From positions 89,644,051-89,708,050 of the forward strand of contig OX123182.2 of assembly GCA_944739405.2 (NCBI GenBank): a DNA stretch of 64,000 bases, written 5' to 3'. Every line of letters starts with the position of its first letter. Position 1 is the first letter of the stretch. The stretch is from Euclidia mi (Eukaryota; Arthropoda; Insecta; Lepidoptera; Erebidae). The position numbers were made by a program, and so were the translations under genes. The notes under the pieces are model-generated. The model was given only the letters and a program-made list of their open reading frames with translations. It was not told where the DNA came from and made no database searches. Below are positions 1-11,588 of this stretch, piece after piece.

Positions 1-1
1 A

Positions 2-754
2 CGTCTTAGGGATATTTTAGACACACTACAGTCAGTGGGTAAGCATAATGACAAGTCGTATTACGAAAAGATGGTTATAGACCAATATGTTAACAATTTA
101 GAGTTCCATATATCAGTAGGCGTACGTATCTCGAATCCAGAGACGCTAGAAATAGCCATAACTAACGCTAGGCAGGAGGAAGCACGCCTAGCACACCATA
201 AATTTAGCAATAACTTTAATACACCTTTTATGCAAGCCAAACCAAAAGATACACCAAAATTTAGTTTGTCTACACCCCAACCATTTGGGTTCAATGCCGC
301 ACCACCTCAACAAAGGTTTGTACACCCGAACTCTCAGCCGCAACAACGTAGCAACTGGGCCCCTGAACAGAAACAGCAATGGGCACAATCCACGCTCCCA
401 TAGAAGAATAAAACACAAGGTAATGTTAGACCAAGCGGGTCCGGCACCTTTAGGAACTCGTCGAACTTTAGACAGCAGCCGAACGTGCCACACCAGCAAG
501 TGAACCCACCACAAAAGGTATCAGACGTTACAATGAGATCTGTTAACAAGCCGCAAAAGCCGCAATTTGGAGAACTTTTCTATACATCCAACGAACAGGA
601 ACAGTATCAGGAGAACTACGACCCCTGCTACGATCAAAGTGAGTACTATAACCCACAGTATGCCGATCTCTGTGAGACGTTCCAGGATTTATCTGTTGAT
701 GAATCATACCCTCAGGATTTTTGCGAGGAGGGGGAACAGGAAGAACACAGCTGA
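2..754 (+). pseudogene. gag: Errantivirus gag, C-terminal part, with an in-frame stop
   Basis: Gag is the structural protein that assembles particles and packages element RNA. The frame is open from base 2, is broken by TAG at 401-403, and then continues in the same frame to TGA at 752-754. The readable part is rich in Gln, Pro and Asn after residue ~60, with repeated Phe-containing short motifs, and ends in an acidic Tyr-rich tail. No CCHC zinc knuckle is visible, which is usual for errantiviral Gag. The last 52 bases overlap pol, which lies in the -1 frame. The 401 stop would truncate the product before the tail and prevent ordinary gag-pol synthesis unless read through. It could be a sequencing error. 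The N-terminal half is outside the window. Confidence 0.85.
703..754 (+). promoter_or_regulatory. Gag-pol -1 frameshift window
   Basis: The pol frame has a stop at 700-702 and gag ends at 752-754, so any -1 ribosomal shift must fall here. Two homopolymer runs lie inside: five T at 718-722 and five G at 730-734. Neither makes a perfect X-XXY-YYZ heptamer in the gag frame, so the exact slip site is not resolved. Confidence 0.6.
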
Positions 755-3700
755 TAAACACAGTACAACTAAATAGTCAAGGTAAGGACCGTCTGCCGTA
801 CATTGAGTTACCTGAATTTAATGGTAAGTTTCTATTGGATACCGGCGCTACTAACTCTTTAATATCACCTAGCGTTATACAGAACACCATGTTTGAACAA
901 TGTGTCGAATACGAGCCCTTCCAAGTTCGTACCGCGCATGGTATTACCAAACATCAACACGTAGCAGTTTTACCCTTACCCCCACCATTTGATACGGACA
1001 AATTTCACAAGTTTCTTATATTTGATTTTGACCCAAAGTACAAAGGACTTATACGTATGGACTTGTTACAAGAATTAGGATGCAGTATAGATTTAGAAAA
1101 TAGAGTATTAAATTCTTCCAATTTTCAGATACCAATTTACTTAGATTATCCGGTAAAAAAAATTAGAATTGAACCAAGATGCGAAAAGCTTATTGTAGTA
1201 AAGACTAATTATACGGACGGACAGTACATATGCAATGACTTTTGCTGGACACACGGACTTAAGTCACCTGCGGCCATAGTTACAGTTAAAAATGGATCGT
1301 TTAAAACATCGGTAATTAACTCTACAGATGAGAAGAAAATAGTAATGAATAATAGACCTGTTTTACTTGAACCACTACCCCAAGACATACGATTAGACAT
1401 TCAGACTTCTAAACTAAATAAATTAGACATACAAGACAGTACTGAGATAGATAACGAGCTTCGTAAAAATCTTAATAAAATACGAACAGACCATATGAAC
1501 GAGGAAGAAAAGCGTGAAATTACAAAGTTGTGTTTTAATTATAGAGATATCTTTCACTCTGACAATATTCCATTATCCTTCACTCATACAGTAAAGCATG
1601 AACTCAGACTGACAGACGACACACCAATTTTCGTTAGAAGCTACAGACAAGCCCCTCAACAACGCAAAGAAATACAGAATCAAGTTGACAATCTTTTAAA
1701 ACAAGGCATTATTAGAGAAAGCATTTCCCCGTGGTCATGCCCCGTTCATATAGTCCCTAAAAAACCAGATGCATCAGGTAAAGTTAAATGGCGACTTGTG
1801 ATTGACTATAGACGACTTAATGATCGTATAATAGAAGATAAGTACCCACTCCCTAACATTCACGACATATTGGACAGACTTGGACGCGCGCAATATTTTA
1901 CCACCCTTGATCTCGCTAGTGGCTACCATCAACTAGAGATGCACCCTAACGATATCGAGAAAACTGCATTCACCACAGAAAGAGGACATTATGAGTTTTT
2001 AAGAATGCCTTTTGGACTTAAAAACGCACCGAGTACTTTTCAACGACTAATGGATCATATCCTAAGAGGCTTAGACAATGTATTTACATATTTAGATGAC
2101 GTCATCATAGTGTCTACGTCACTACAAGATCACCTAGAGAAACTTAAAAGGGTCTTTGACAGATTTAAAATACATAATCTCAAAATTCAATTGGATAAAT
2201 CCGAATTTCTTCAGAAGCAGGTTAACTTCCTAGGTCATGAACTAACTGATCAAGGCCTTAAACCTAATAAGGACAAAATTAAAGCCGTTTTAAATTTCCC
2301 TTTACCGCGTAGTCAAAAGGACATAAAATCATTTTTAGGTTTGGTAGGCTACTACCGCAAATTTATTAAAGACTTCGCACGATTAACTAAACCTTTAACA
2401 TCTTGTCTTAAGAAGAATGCTAAGGTTGTTCATACAAACGAATTTCTTGAAGCAGTAAATAAATGTAAACAAATTTTAACAAACTCTCCGATTTTGCAAT
2501 ATCCGGACTTTGATCAAACATTTATTTTAACAACTGACGCTTCAGACGTTGCATTAGGCGCAGTTTTATCACAAGGGAATGTAGGCTCAGACAAACCGGT
2601 TGCCTACGCTTCGAGGACGTTATCTGATACCGAGTCGCGTTACTCCACCATAGAGAAGGAGTTATTAGCCATAGTATGGGCTATTAAATATTTTAGGCCT
2701 TATTTATATGGTCGAAAATTTATTATATATACAGACCATAGACCACTCATGTGGTTAATGTCTTTGAAGGATCCAAATTCCAAATTAACTCGATGGCGAT
2801 TGAAATTAGCAGAGTATGACTACAAAGTAGTATACAAAAAGGGTAAACAAAATACTAATGCGGATGCGCTATCCAGGGTTAAAATTTTCCATAACAGTAT
2901 AGACTCTCTAGCGGTTAACTTAGATGATAATGACGATGACGAAATTATAAATAGAATTTTTGACAACGCACGTAGACAAGCAGAAGCGGAAGATAGGGCC
3001 CCGACGAATAATAATAATGACAATAGAAATAATACAGACCACAATCAACAAGACATGGAGATCGATAGCGACTTACAGTCACACACTGATAAAACTGACA
3101 CAGACCAAATTAGTCAAGCGACCACTAACCCTGACCAACTTATCTCAACAAACCACACACAACCAGACAACGACAATAAAGGCATACCAATTCTATCAGA
3201 CGCTATAGACCGACAACTTAAACAATTCCATATTAGATCGACACCAGGTTCCACTTACAGAGTAGAAAATAGATCGACTAGTTCTCGAACCACTATCAAA
3301 GATGTCTTTATCCCTGTTAACAATACGGAGGCTGAGATTATCAAATTCTTGAAAGAACACACCATAGCGGACCGAATATTTCACTGCTACTTTTATGACG
3401 AACATTTATATTTAGCTTTCTCTAGAGTGCATACCACTATCTTTAATGACAGAGGTCCAAAACTCGTAAGATGCAGTACTCGCGTTACCCTAGTAGAAAA
3501 CAAAACAGAACAACAGGAATTAATCAAGAAATATCACGAAGGCAAAACAATGCACCGTGGTATTCAAGAGACTTACAAGCAACTGCATAGGAACTACCAT
3601 TGGCCTAACATGCTTCTCTCAGTCCAAAGATACATAAACCAGTGTGACATCTGCTTAAAGACAAAATACGAGAGGAATCCACTCAAACCCTCGCTATCCC

Positions 3701-4581
3701 TAACACCAACCCCTACTAAGCCTCTTGAACACTTATTTATGGATCTCTATTCTACAGGCGGATCTACATTTCTAACTATTATCGACAACTTTTCAAAATT
3801 TGCTCAGGCCATTCCTTTAAACGCATCAAGCAGTATACACATAGCCGAGGCACTATTACAAGTGTTCTCAGTTATAGGTCTACCCTTAAAAATAACAACT
3901 GACTCCGACAGTAAGTTCGATAACGACGTTATAAAAGACATTTGCGCTTCACATGACATCAACATCCATTTTACAACACCCTATAATCCGAATTCCAACT
4001 CTCCCATAGAACGCTTTCACTCAACCATAGGCGAGATAGTGCGAATACAGAGAATGACAAATAAAGAAGACCCTATCCAGTTAATTATGAAATACGCTAT
4101 CATTGCCTATAATAACTCCATACACTCTACAACAGGCTACACACCCCGAGAACTCTTATTCGGCCATACAGCTTCGAGAAACCCTTTAGAGTTATTTTAC
4201 CCTAAGGAATTTTATCAGGACTATGTTCTTAAGCACCGCATGAACGCCGAAGCTGTGCAGGAGTGTTTGGCAGCACACATGTCGAAGAATAAGGAACAAG
4301 TTATAGAGAAACGAAATAAGGCAGCCGAAGAAATAACATTTAAGGTAGGTGAGACAGTTTACAAACAGGTGGCCAAAACAGCTCGGAACGACAAGACCAA
4401 GCCAGTCTTCAAAGGTCCGTACAAAATTATACATCTTCACCCTAACAACGTAGCAGAGATTATAGGCAGCCATCCAAACTCTAAGTCAATTAGAGTACAT
4501 TACAAACTTCTACGACGACCTCACCTTGTTCCAGGATCCTCATCGCAGGAGCCTGCGTGCTCTACGCAACCGCCAACTTGA
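703..4581 (+). CDS. pol: Errantivirus pol: protease, reverse transcriptase, RNase H, integrase
   Basis: Polyprotein that matures Gag, copies element RNA to DNA and inserts it. Counting from the TTG at 721, the protease motif DTGA is at residues 40-43. The reverse transcriptase YLDD box is at 457-460 (bases 2089-2100). RNase H follows with TDAS at 605-608 and a YTDHRPL stretch. The integrase zinc finger has H939, H945, C975 and C978; its catalytic triad is D1008, D1061 and E1097, with the expected 35-residue D-E spacing. A GPY-type module sits near 1237. About 1,286 codons are uninterrupted, the full family length. It has no start codon of its own, since it is read by a -1 shift from gag. An Asn/Asp-rich spacer (around residues 750-830) separates RNase H from integrase. 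The 3' end overlaps the env frame. Confidence 0.95.
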   Translation: MIPSGFLRGGGTGRTQLINTVQLNSQGKDRLPYIELPEFNGKFLLDTGATNSLISPSVIQNTMFEQCVEYEPFQVRTAHGITKHQHVAVLPLPPPFDTDKFHKFLIFDFDPKYKGLIRMDLLQELGCSIDLENRVLNSSNFQIPIYLDYPVKKIRIEPRCEKLIVVKTNYTDGQYICNDFCWTHGLKSPAAIVTVKNGSFKTSVINSTDEKKIVMNNRPVLLEPLPQDIRLDIQTSKLNKLDIQDSTEIDNELRKNLNKIRTDHMNEEEKREITKLCFNYRDIFHSDNIPLSFTHTVKHELRLTDDTPIFVRSYRQAPQQRKEIQNQVDNLLKQGIIRESISPWSCPVHIVPKKPDASGKVKWRLVIDYRRLNDRIIEDKYPLPNIHDILDRLGRAQYFTTLDLASGYHQLEMHPNDIEKTAFTTERGHYEFLRMPFGLKNAPSTFQRLMDHILRGLDNVFTYLDDVIIVSTSLQDHLEKLKRVFDRFKIHNLKIQLDKSEFLQKQVNFLGHELTDQGLKPNKDKIKAVLNFPLPRSQKDIKSFLGLVGYYRKFIKDFARLTKPLTSCLKKNAKVVHTNEFLEAVNKCKQILTNSPILQYPDFDQTFILTTDASDVALGAVLSQGNVGSDKPVAYASRTLSDTESRYSTIEKELLAIVWAIKYFRPYLYGRKFIIYTDHRPLMWLMSLKDPNSKLTRWRLKLAEYDYKVVYKKGKQNTNADALSRVKIFHNSIDSLAVNLDDNDDDEIINRIFDNARRQAEAEDRAPTNNNNDNRNNTDHNQQDMEIDSDLQSHTDKTDTDQISQATTNPDQLISTNHTQPDNDNKGIPILSDAIDRQLKQFHIRSTPGSTYRVENRSTSSRTTIKDVFIPVNNTEAEIIKFLKEHTIADRIFHCYFYDEHLYLAFSRVHTTIFNDRGPKLVRCSTRVTLVENKTEQQELIKKYHEGKTMHRGIQETYKQLHRNYHWPNMLLSVQRYINQCDICLKTKYERNPLKPSLSLTPTPTKPLEHLFMDLYSTGGSTFLTIIDNFSKFAQAIPLNASSSIHIAEALLQVFSVIGLPLKITTDSDSKFDNDVIKDICASHDINIHFTTPYNPNSNSPIERFHSTIGEIVRIQRMTNKEDPIQLIMKYAIIAYNNSIHSTTGYTPRELLFGHTASRNPLELFYPKEFYQDYVLKHRMNAEAVQECLAAHMSKNKEQVIEKRNKAAEEITFKVGETVYKQVAKTARNDKTKPVFKGPYKIIHLHPNNVAEIIGSHPNSKSIRVHYKLLRRPHLVPGSSSQEPACSTQPPT

Positions 4582-5384
4582 CCCTAACTCCAGTCAACAA
4601 TGAAAACGGAATACTTTTGCTGAAACAAGGACAAGTTCTTAAACAGGTCGATACTTTTAGCTTGGCTTGTGTCTATAATGTTTCCCATTTACACGAAGTT
4701 TCTATAAAACTGTTAGCCTTGTATGCTAATACAAAAACAGCGGAAGCCAGTATCTTAGGTACTGAGGATACATATAGGACTTATAAGGATCAGATAGAAC
4801 TAAGTGTAAACTTAATAGGTAAGAAAATTTTGTTTATTGTCCCTCGTATTAGAGTTAGACGTGGTATAATTAATGGGTTAGGATCTGTTATTAAGGCTAT
4901 AACTGGCAATCTTGACTACGAAGACGCTATTAGACTAGAAAAGGAAATATCTTTCATACGCAATTCAGTTAGTAAAGTTCAAAATTCTGAAAAACAAACC
5001 CTATTTTTAGCAAGAAACACAATAGATGAATTTAGTAAACAGATAAACATTCTAAGTGACAACCAAAACAAGTTAACTGACCTATTGAAGAATACTACTA
5101 CTAGATATAACTTAACTGTAAATCGCATGCATTTCTTAGATTTATATATTCAAATAGATTTTAGTTTACAGATTCTTTTAGATAAGCTCGTAGTTTTAGA
5201 AGACGCAATGACATTCGCTCAACTGGGTGTGATGCATCCTAGTATAATAGCCCCGCACAGTTTATTAAATGAGTTATTAGAAATTCAAAAAGTCAATCAA
5301 TTTAGACCCGTAGATAAAATAAGTATTAGAAATATACACAGTCTAGAAAAGTCAATAAAGCTTACAGTACAGAACACACTTTAA
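4530..5384 (+). pseudogene. env: Errantivirus env, N-terminal half, up to the frameshift
   Basis: The frame encodes an envelope protein of the insect errantivirus/baculovirus F type, which would mediate membrane fusion. A hydrophobic signal-like stretch lies at about 4536-4575. A furin-type site R-V-R-R is at residues 99-102 counted from the GTG at 4557, followed at once by a Gly-rich hydrophobic fusion-peptide-like stretch, then long helical heptad-like sequence. A pyrimidine tract ending in CAG at 4524-4533 would serve as a splice acceptor; env of this group is made from a spliced RNA, so no local ATG is needed. The frame stops at 5382-5384 while the neighbouring frame continues with env-like sequence, so a one-base indel near 5375-5384 breaks the gene. 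Confidence 0.85.
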
Positions 5385-6226
5385 CATTTATCCTAGAAAT
5401 ACCTTCTGTTGACCCGAACCCATTCAACCTCCTTCATATATACTCCATTCCCGATACTCGAAACCTAACTATAATCCCCAAGTCCAAATACCTAGCACTG
5501 GGAAGCGAGGAGTACTCGTACCTCGAAGGAAACTGCAAAGCCCTCACGCAAGAAACACACCTCTGTGAATCCCTCAACACTCTACCCATGGATTCATCTG
5601 AAGACTGCATAATATCACTCATCAAACACCAGGCAGCTAACTGTACACGAGCACGAATGAACCTCAAACAGGGCAAGATTCAGAAGCTTCAAGACAACAA
5701 ATGGCTTATAATACTCAACCAACAACAAATCCTAAGAAGCCGCTGCGGATTGAGAACAGAGTACAAAAGAATATCTGGTATCCACATAGCCAGTATAACC
5801 AGCGACTGTCAATTGGAGATCTTGAACAAAACCCTGAAGACAAACACCAACACCGTCACAATAGACGAAGTCATCCCGCTACCAAGCACAAGAGCCGCCC
5901 CGGAAGACAACATTCATTATAAACTGCAGCTCGAAGACATCGCATTAGACAGCATCCATGAGTTGATGGACCGTGCAGATGATATCCAAGATGACAACAA
6001 TATAGATTGGCAACTTTTGATGGCTACTCCAAGTTGGACAACAATTGGCTTGTACCTCATCCTGGTGGGAATCATCGCCTGGAAAATCTGGAAATGGAGG
6101 CAACTGAAGAACACGCCAGATGTTAGTCGTAGCGAGGACGCTACGGGAAGCTGCGGGACGCGCTTCCAACTAAGGGAGGGAGGAGTTAAGCAATCGGGCG
6201 ACATGCGTCAACCCCACGATTGCTGA
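5381..6226 (+). pseudogene. env: Errantivirus env, C-terminal half, in a shifted frame
   Basis: This is the continuation of env in the other frame. It carries several Cys residues (likely disulphide-bonded ectodomain), Asn-X-Ser/Thr sites, and one membrane segment at about 6038-6097 followed by a short basic cytoplasmic tail. The stop TGA at 6224-6226 lies about 40 bases inside the 3' LTR, as in gypsy and TED. It is not a separate gene: the only in-frame ATG (5588) is in the middle of the ectodomain. A product from this copy would lack either the fusion peptide or the membrane anchor. Confidence 0.85.
6172..6183 (+). promoter_or_regulatory. Polypurine tract
   Basis: Twelve uninterrupted purines (AAGGGAGGGAGG) sit directly before the AGTTAA end of the LTR. 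This is where plus-strand DNA synthesis would be primed. Confidence 0.85.
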
Positions 6227-6401
6227 CCACGCATCGAACGAGCATGGCGCGGGTCATCAAAACTGCATATTTAGCTATAAGTTTCATATTTAATTATAAT
6301 GTTAATTTAATCAGTCTTGTAGAACCTTTCTAAGAATAAACTTGTATTTTAAAATAATAAATCTATTTTTTAATAGTAATCTCGTCCACCGATATTTAAC
6401 T
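6184..6401 (+). repeat. 3' LTR of the errantivirus
   Basis: The block begins AGTTAA and ends TTAACT, the matching inverted ends expected of this group, and follows the polypurine tract. It is 218 bp, short for the family. It holds the env stop, an AT-rich middle and AATAAA-type polyadenylation signals near 6334 and 6356. The 5' LTR is outside the window, so the boundary was set from the end motifs only. Confidence 0.75.
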
Positions 6402-6402
6402 C

Positions 6403-8780
6403 AGGACAGTTTTTTTTATTTTTTTTTATTCATTATTTTTAAAGAGTCTTTCATCAAACAATGGTATGCCAGCCTCATCATACCCTAATCTTAAAACTAA
6501 ACATTATAACCTGTGTACTTACTACTAGGTATTATTATTATAAGAAATTACCTATTAGTATTTGAGGCACTCACAGCTGCAGCAACCATTTCATATAAAA
6601 GTCTAGCTTTTTTAGAGCCAGGCTTTACTAATATTTTTTGTAAAAGCTCCTACATCATATTTATTTATTCTGCAGGCAACCAGTAATGACTCTCTTTCTC
6701 TTCGGTTCTTTTCACATTCTAATAGCAAGTGTTGGACATCATCAATTTTGCCGCATACATCACAATTAGGTGAATCATATTTTTTCATGAGATGCCTAAA
6801 CTTCCTAGATGGGAAGTGGCCCGACCGCAACCTATGAGCCATAACTACATTAGATCTACTAATGTCTGCATGAGCAAACCAAGGAATGTGTGGTGGTTCA
6901 CTTTGTATCGTCCTGTACCATATCCCTTTCTCAGTACTTCGTTGGTCAAAGTATTCCTTAAATTTAATAAAACAATTATGTTTAATAAGACTTAAAACTT
7001 CTGTGTACCACCTATTGACATGAGTTAATAAACCTTCCTTCACTGACAACTTTGCAAGTCTGTCGGCTTCCTCATTTCCACTTATTCCAATATGAGATGG
7101 AATCCATTGCAACTTCAAATTAATTTTATCCAAATTGGAAATCTGCTTAATGATTATATAGGCTATTGGTGCACCTCTGTATCCTGAGATACATCGAGCT
7201 AAATGGGACAAAGCACTTTTACTGTCAGTGCATATAACTACATTTTGGCTGATACTGGGATTAATATATTCAAGAGCCTTAGAGATTGCAATTAATTACA
7301 TACTCATGATTGAAACCTGCGAATCTGATTTATACATGGCTGACAAATTATTGTTCACATTATAAAAAGCAGCCCCACATCCTTCTTCACATTTTGATCC
7401 ATCCGTGTAAATGAAACACCAACCAGAATACTTTTCCTTCAATTCCTCAATTACATTGTATTTTAAAGAAGCAAAATCTTGACTAGCTTTAGATCCATTT
7501 ACACATTCTAAATTATATTCTATTACTTTATTCAAATCTATATAGCTAATCCATGTATTTAAAGAAAACATTTCTAAGGGAACTGAGGAATGTAAATTGT
7601 AACCTAGGCACTCAATATATACAGTTAGCAATAATGGACTCCTTTTATTGGCCCAGTACCTGCCATGTGATGGATTTTTTAATTCTTCCAACAAATTAGC
7701 TGTATCCCTGTTTGACGAAGACAGGATTTTAACACAATATTTATAAGCCAAGTATAAACGTCTAATAAACAAAGGTGGAGTACAGAGCTCACTTTCCATA
7801 ACATGAATTGGCGAGCTTTTCACAGAACCTCCTACAATTCTCAAGGCTTGATTCTGGATTTTATCTAATTTATATAAGTGAGTCTTAGCACTGCTGTGAT
7901 ATAAAAAACATCCAAAGTCAATTCTACTTCTGATAAAAGCAAAATATAAAGATCTCATATGCTTTGGGTGCACTCCCCAAGAAGATCCAGCTAGTATTTT
8001 GAGTAAATTTAAATATTTTGATGTTTTTTCTGTAATTTCATTTACTCGTATATGTTTTTTCCATAATAAGGACCGATCTAACCATATGCCTAAGTGTTTA
8101 ATACAGTCTACTGAAGGAATAATTAAATTGTCAACTTTAAGTTTTACTTGAGCTCTTCTTCTACCTCTGCTAAAAACACATACTTTTGACTTGCTTGGTG
8201 AAAGCTCAAGACCCATGGGATTTAATAATTTGACTAAGCAATTAAGAGCCAATTGCAATTCAAATTCACAGTAACTAATGTCCCTATGTCTAAAAAAAAG
8301 TACATAATCATCGGCATACTGTGATACAATAACATTTTGAATTTGATTACAAATTTTGGATGTAACTATATTAAAAAGTAAAGGCGATATTGGATCTCCT
8401 TGTGCTAGACCTCTACATGACGTTCGAAGGTCTACTACCTGGCCATTAGAGTTGTCTTTCACCATCAAACACCTTTCACTCAGGAAATTCCAAAGATACC
8501 TCCAAATCTTGATACCAACTTCTAAATTATCTAGCACCTGCACAATATTTTCAATCAAAACATTATTATATGCATTTGATATGTCTAAAAAACAGCAAAT
8601 TGTAGGGTTATTTTCAATAAAACCTAACTGTGTATAAGTCACTAACTTAGTAACACAATCCAAGCAAGAATGGCCTTTTCTAAATCCTACTGTTTGAGAT
8701 GATAATATAGATTGCTTTTCAACATACCATTCCAACCTTTTGCACAGGACAGTGTTTTGATATTGTAATGTTGTTTACTG
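6403..8780 (-). mobile_element. 5'-truncated LINE with RNase H (I/R1/Jockey group)
   Basis: Read on the minus strand, the element runs from about 8780 to a poly(A) tail seen as a T-rich run at 6410-6430. It keeps reverse transcriptase, RNase H and a Cys-rich tail. The endonuclease and ORF1 are missing, as expected from incomplete reverse transcription. It directly abuts the errantivirus LTR, with no clear target duplication between them. Confidence 0.8.
6612..8735 (-). pseudogene. LINE ORF2: reverse transcriptase plus RNase H, one in-frame stop
   Basis: Counting from codon 1 at 8735, the catalytic Asp of the first RT box is D51 (DISNAY), AQGDPISP is at 111-118, and YADD is at 140-143. RNase H opens at YTDGS (D445), is interrupted by TAA at 7296-7298, and continues in the same frame with CTDSKS and NEEADRLAK, so all four catalytic positions are represented. 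After RNase H comes a C-x2-C...H-x4-C-like element (CDVCGK...HLLLEC) typical of these LINE tails. The same frame extends upstream of 8735 for about 15 codons before a stop. With a single nonsense codon this is a fairly young dead copy. The I versus R1/Jockey clade is not resolved by eye. Confidence 0.85.
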
Positions 8781-8949
8781 CAATCTTACTATTATTGTAA
8801 AGAAATAATTATAGTGGTTGAACGTTTGATTACCAATCCACTTCATAATTAGCGGTTTTACAGCTGCAGCTTGTATACATATTTTCTAAGCCTTATGTTT
8901 TGGAAGTACTTTATTTTAATTCTACAAACATAGAAATCGAATTATATAC

Positions 8950-9240
8950 CGAACTAGCTGTTTCCTGCGGTTTCACCCGCGTCCTGAGGAAACTATTTCG
9001 CGTACCCGGTTAATTTATAGCCTAAGTTGCTCCTTGGTACATCAGCTATCCGCCAGTGAACGTCTCGTCAAAATCGGTTAAGCCGTTCCAGAGATTAGCG
9101 AAAACAAATACGACAGACAACAGACAAAAATAAAATAATTTCGGTATATGTGCCGTGTACACATCCATAGGTATTTGGTAAACAGTGGTTATTTTAATAT
9201 TACAAACATACACTCCAATTTTATTTATATATATAGATAA
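8950..9240 (+). repeat. Lepidopteran interspersed repeat (RTE/CR1-like 3' tail)
   Basis: The block contains the phrases TTTCCTGCGGTTTCACCCGC and AAATCGGTTAAGCCGTTC, followed by an A-rich stretch of CAGACAAAA units. I recognise this from memory as a widespread moth repeat that corresponds to the 3' end of a LINE family. There is no coding capacity. The boundaries are approximate. Confidence 0.6.
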
Positions 9241-9244
9241 TACG

Positions 9245-11588
9245 GTTATACGGTAAATGAATAGATATACCTACCATACATGCGTAACAATGTGATTTAA
9301 TATCTTTAATTTTTCCCGTAACCTATAATAAATAACTTAGCCCCTAAGCCGACAACAAAGAAAGTATTTAGTTAATATGTTTGTGAGAATAGTGAATGAT
9401 TTATTGAAGAAATATCATGTATGATATATAGAAACTAATTGGCTATTAGGCACATTCCATTATTTGTGATTGTATTTCTTCACAGTAGTTGCCAATGTCT
9501 ACAGATACGTGGTGGCTGCCTATTGAAAGTCGTGGGTTCGATTTTCATAGGGCAAACCACAAATAGTTGTTACAAGACGAGGAATTCTTTGTATCTCTTT
9601 CTTCTTGTTTGAATTTTATAAAAATCCGCCATCATAAATGTGGCCACAGTTGTCTTCAGTCAAGAGGGCAAGCTTTGACAGTGTTTTTAAGCCCCAAATG
9701 CCCGAGACTTGTTCCGACACCAATGCGAACTCCACTCACCATTATGTTGTCCTTGTAGAATATACCAGTTGATCGTAACAACATTTCACCATAGACATTT
9801 GCGAGACAAATCTCGAAATAGGTGTATTAATAAGTTCAAAACTTACATTTATTCAAAGCAACTAAAATATGCCGCCAATTTTCCCTTCACATTCACATAT
9901 TATGTCTTCTACATTATGAAGACGCACCACTTTTAAAGTTGGTAACGAGCATAATTTTTTTCAAGAGCATTTTTATCAAGAAATGATGTATGTAGGCGTT
10001 CGCAAACTGCCTCAAATAAATTACACATGACACTGGCGAGCACCGCTGAACACTTCGAGTCCTAACTATGCTCGCTCCTCACTAAATTCGCTGCAACTCA
10101 GTTAAACTTAAGTTTTTTCAATGAGGAAGCAGTTTGCTAACTTTCGGCCTGCAATCATGTTCCATGTAAATTTACAACGTACTCTTTTGCAAGTTCCCAA
10201 TGTACCTACAAGATATTACGGACTTGTTCCTAGTTTAATACGCTAGGGAGTTTCAGTGAAGTTAATGCTTTTAAAGTAAAAACGCTTCAGCACTAAAGCC
10301 GGTATCGATGTCAATCCTATTAGCGCAACTAGGTATAGAGAGTACTTAATAGTGTTGTAGTGAGAACTACAGAATCCCTCTCAGCGTCGGCTTTGAAGTA
10401 TCTGAGGAGAATGCACACAAATGGACGGTATGAATATTTTATACATCTACCTATATGTCATTGGGAAGGAATACGACATTCAACTATTCAGTTTGCTGGA
10501 AACAAAGTACTTCGGTGAAAAAGAATTTTAAATAATATTTTAGACTTAAGCAATTTTAAGTTCGATTGAATGTAAGGAATCAGTTTCTGTTTATAATTGT
10601 TTAAATGGTTTAAACACAGTTTCAGCTCTCATAATTTTAGATGAAATATTACATTTACACTAGGTAAACATTTGAGTATAAAATATATTTTTTTTTTTAT
10701 TAAAACATATTTCATATAACGTTTAACGTTTTTATCAGAAAGATTAAGCTCAAATGTCGTATTTTGGGTAGTTTTATCACTTTATTGTTGACAGGATAAA
10801 GATTGCTTTTACTATTTTTTGGATATGTAAAACTTTGATTGCGGAAAGCGTAGTGGTTTAATAAGCGGTCGCCAAACAGTTGCTGTTCGCCGAGTGTCGT
10901 CGATTTGATCCCCAAACGAGAGAACAGCTTAAATGATCCACAAATTGCTGATTCCAGTCTGGGCATTCTCACGAACCGTTGATTGAATGTTTGTTAAGTC
11001 ACGGCATGTATTTCTAGAGCGGCAGTTGTATTAGAAATGGTTAAATTGAAAAGTTTTATTTATAACAACACATTAGCAAAGTACAAAGATTAGGCTATTA
11101 TCATCCCTGCAGACAATACATAATCTAAAGGAAGAGGTTAATATGTATATGCGTGCACGTTTAATACTTTTTTCGTAAAGCTTTGATATAAGCAACCACG
11201 CTGACCTTTCAACTCAAACTTGTCAGTTTCATCAACCAAATAAAAAAAATCAATAACTTTAAAACAGAAACATCATCTTAAAGTTCGCAACGAAATTCTA
11301 CAGTGACAATAGCAAGCTTGCAACAGCAACTAGGTAGCGGGCCACTAGATGGCGCAGGTGCTGGGAGTGTCGGGAACTCTCAGCACTGCATAAGTTTCCA
11401 CTGTCAAAGGGCGAAGCTAAGAGGCCCGCGGTATATCGGAGTTATAAACATCCAACTACTTTGTAGATACCCGTCGCAGACAGAACTGAATGAATACATT
11501 GCAAATATAGTTAGATAGCAAATAAGAATTGAATAGGTACTTGTTAGAATTATTATTCTTTGAGACTATATTATATTTGAGACCATAG
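9245..11588. other. Gene-free stretch, AT-rich
   Basis: No supported gene. A tRNA-like B-box sequence (GGGTTCGATTTTCATAGG) lies at about 9532-9550 and suggests a decayed SINE at 9490-9570. A T-run at about 10690 could be an old poly(A) tail in minus orientation. Otherwise nothing recognisable. Confidence 0.5.

Larger units (their letters stand above)
1..6401 (+). mobile_element. Errantivirus-like (Ty3/gypsy with env) LTR retrotransposon, 3' part
   Basis: The stretch holds, in order, the C-terminal part of gag, a complete pol, an env-like gene, a polypurine tract and one LTR. The 5' LTR, primer-binding site and gag start lie before the window. The gag-pol overlap, an env whose stop falls inside the 3' LTR, and LTR ends of AGTTAA/TTAACT all match the insect errantivirus group (gypsy, TED). 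Pol is uninterrupted, while gag carries one in-frame stop and env one frameshift, so the copy is recently inserted but not intact. Assignment to the group rests on seen motifs plus family knowledge. Confidence 0.9.

Noticed and set aside
6184..6430. Target-site duplication shared by the errantivirus and the LINE tail
   Set aside because: The 5' flank is outside the window, so no duplication can be demonstrated.
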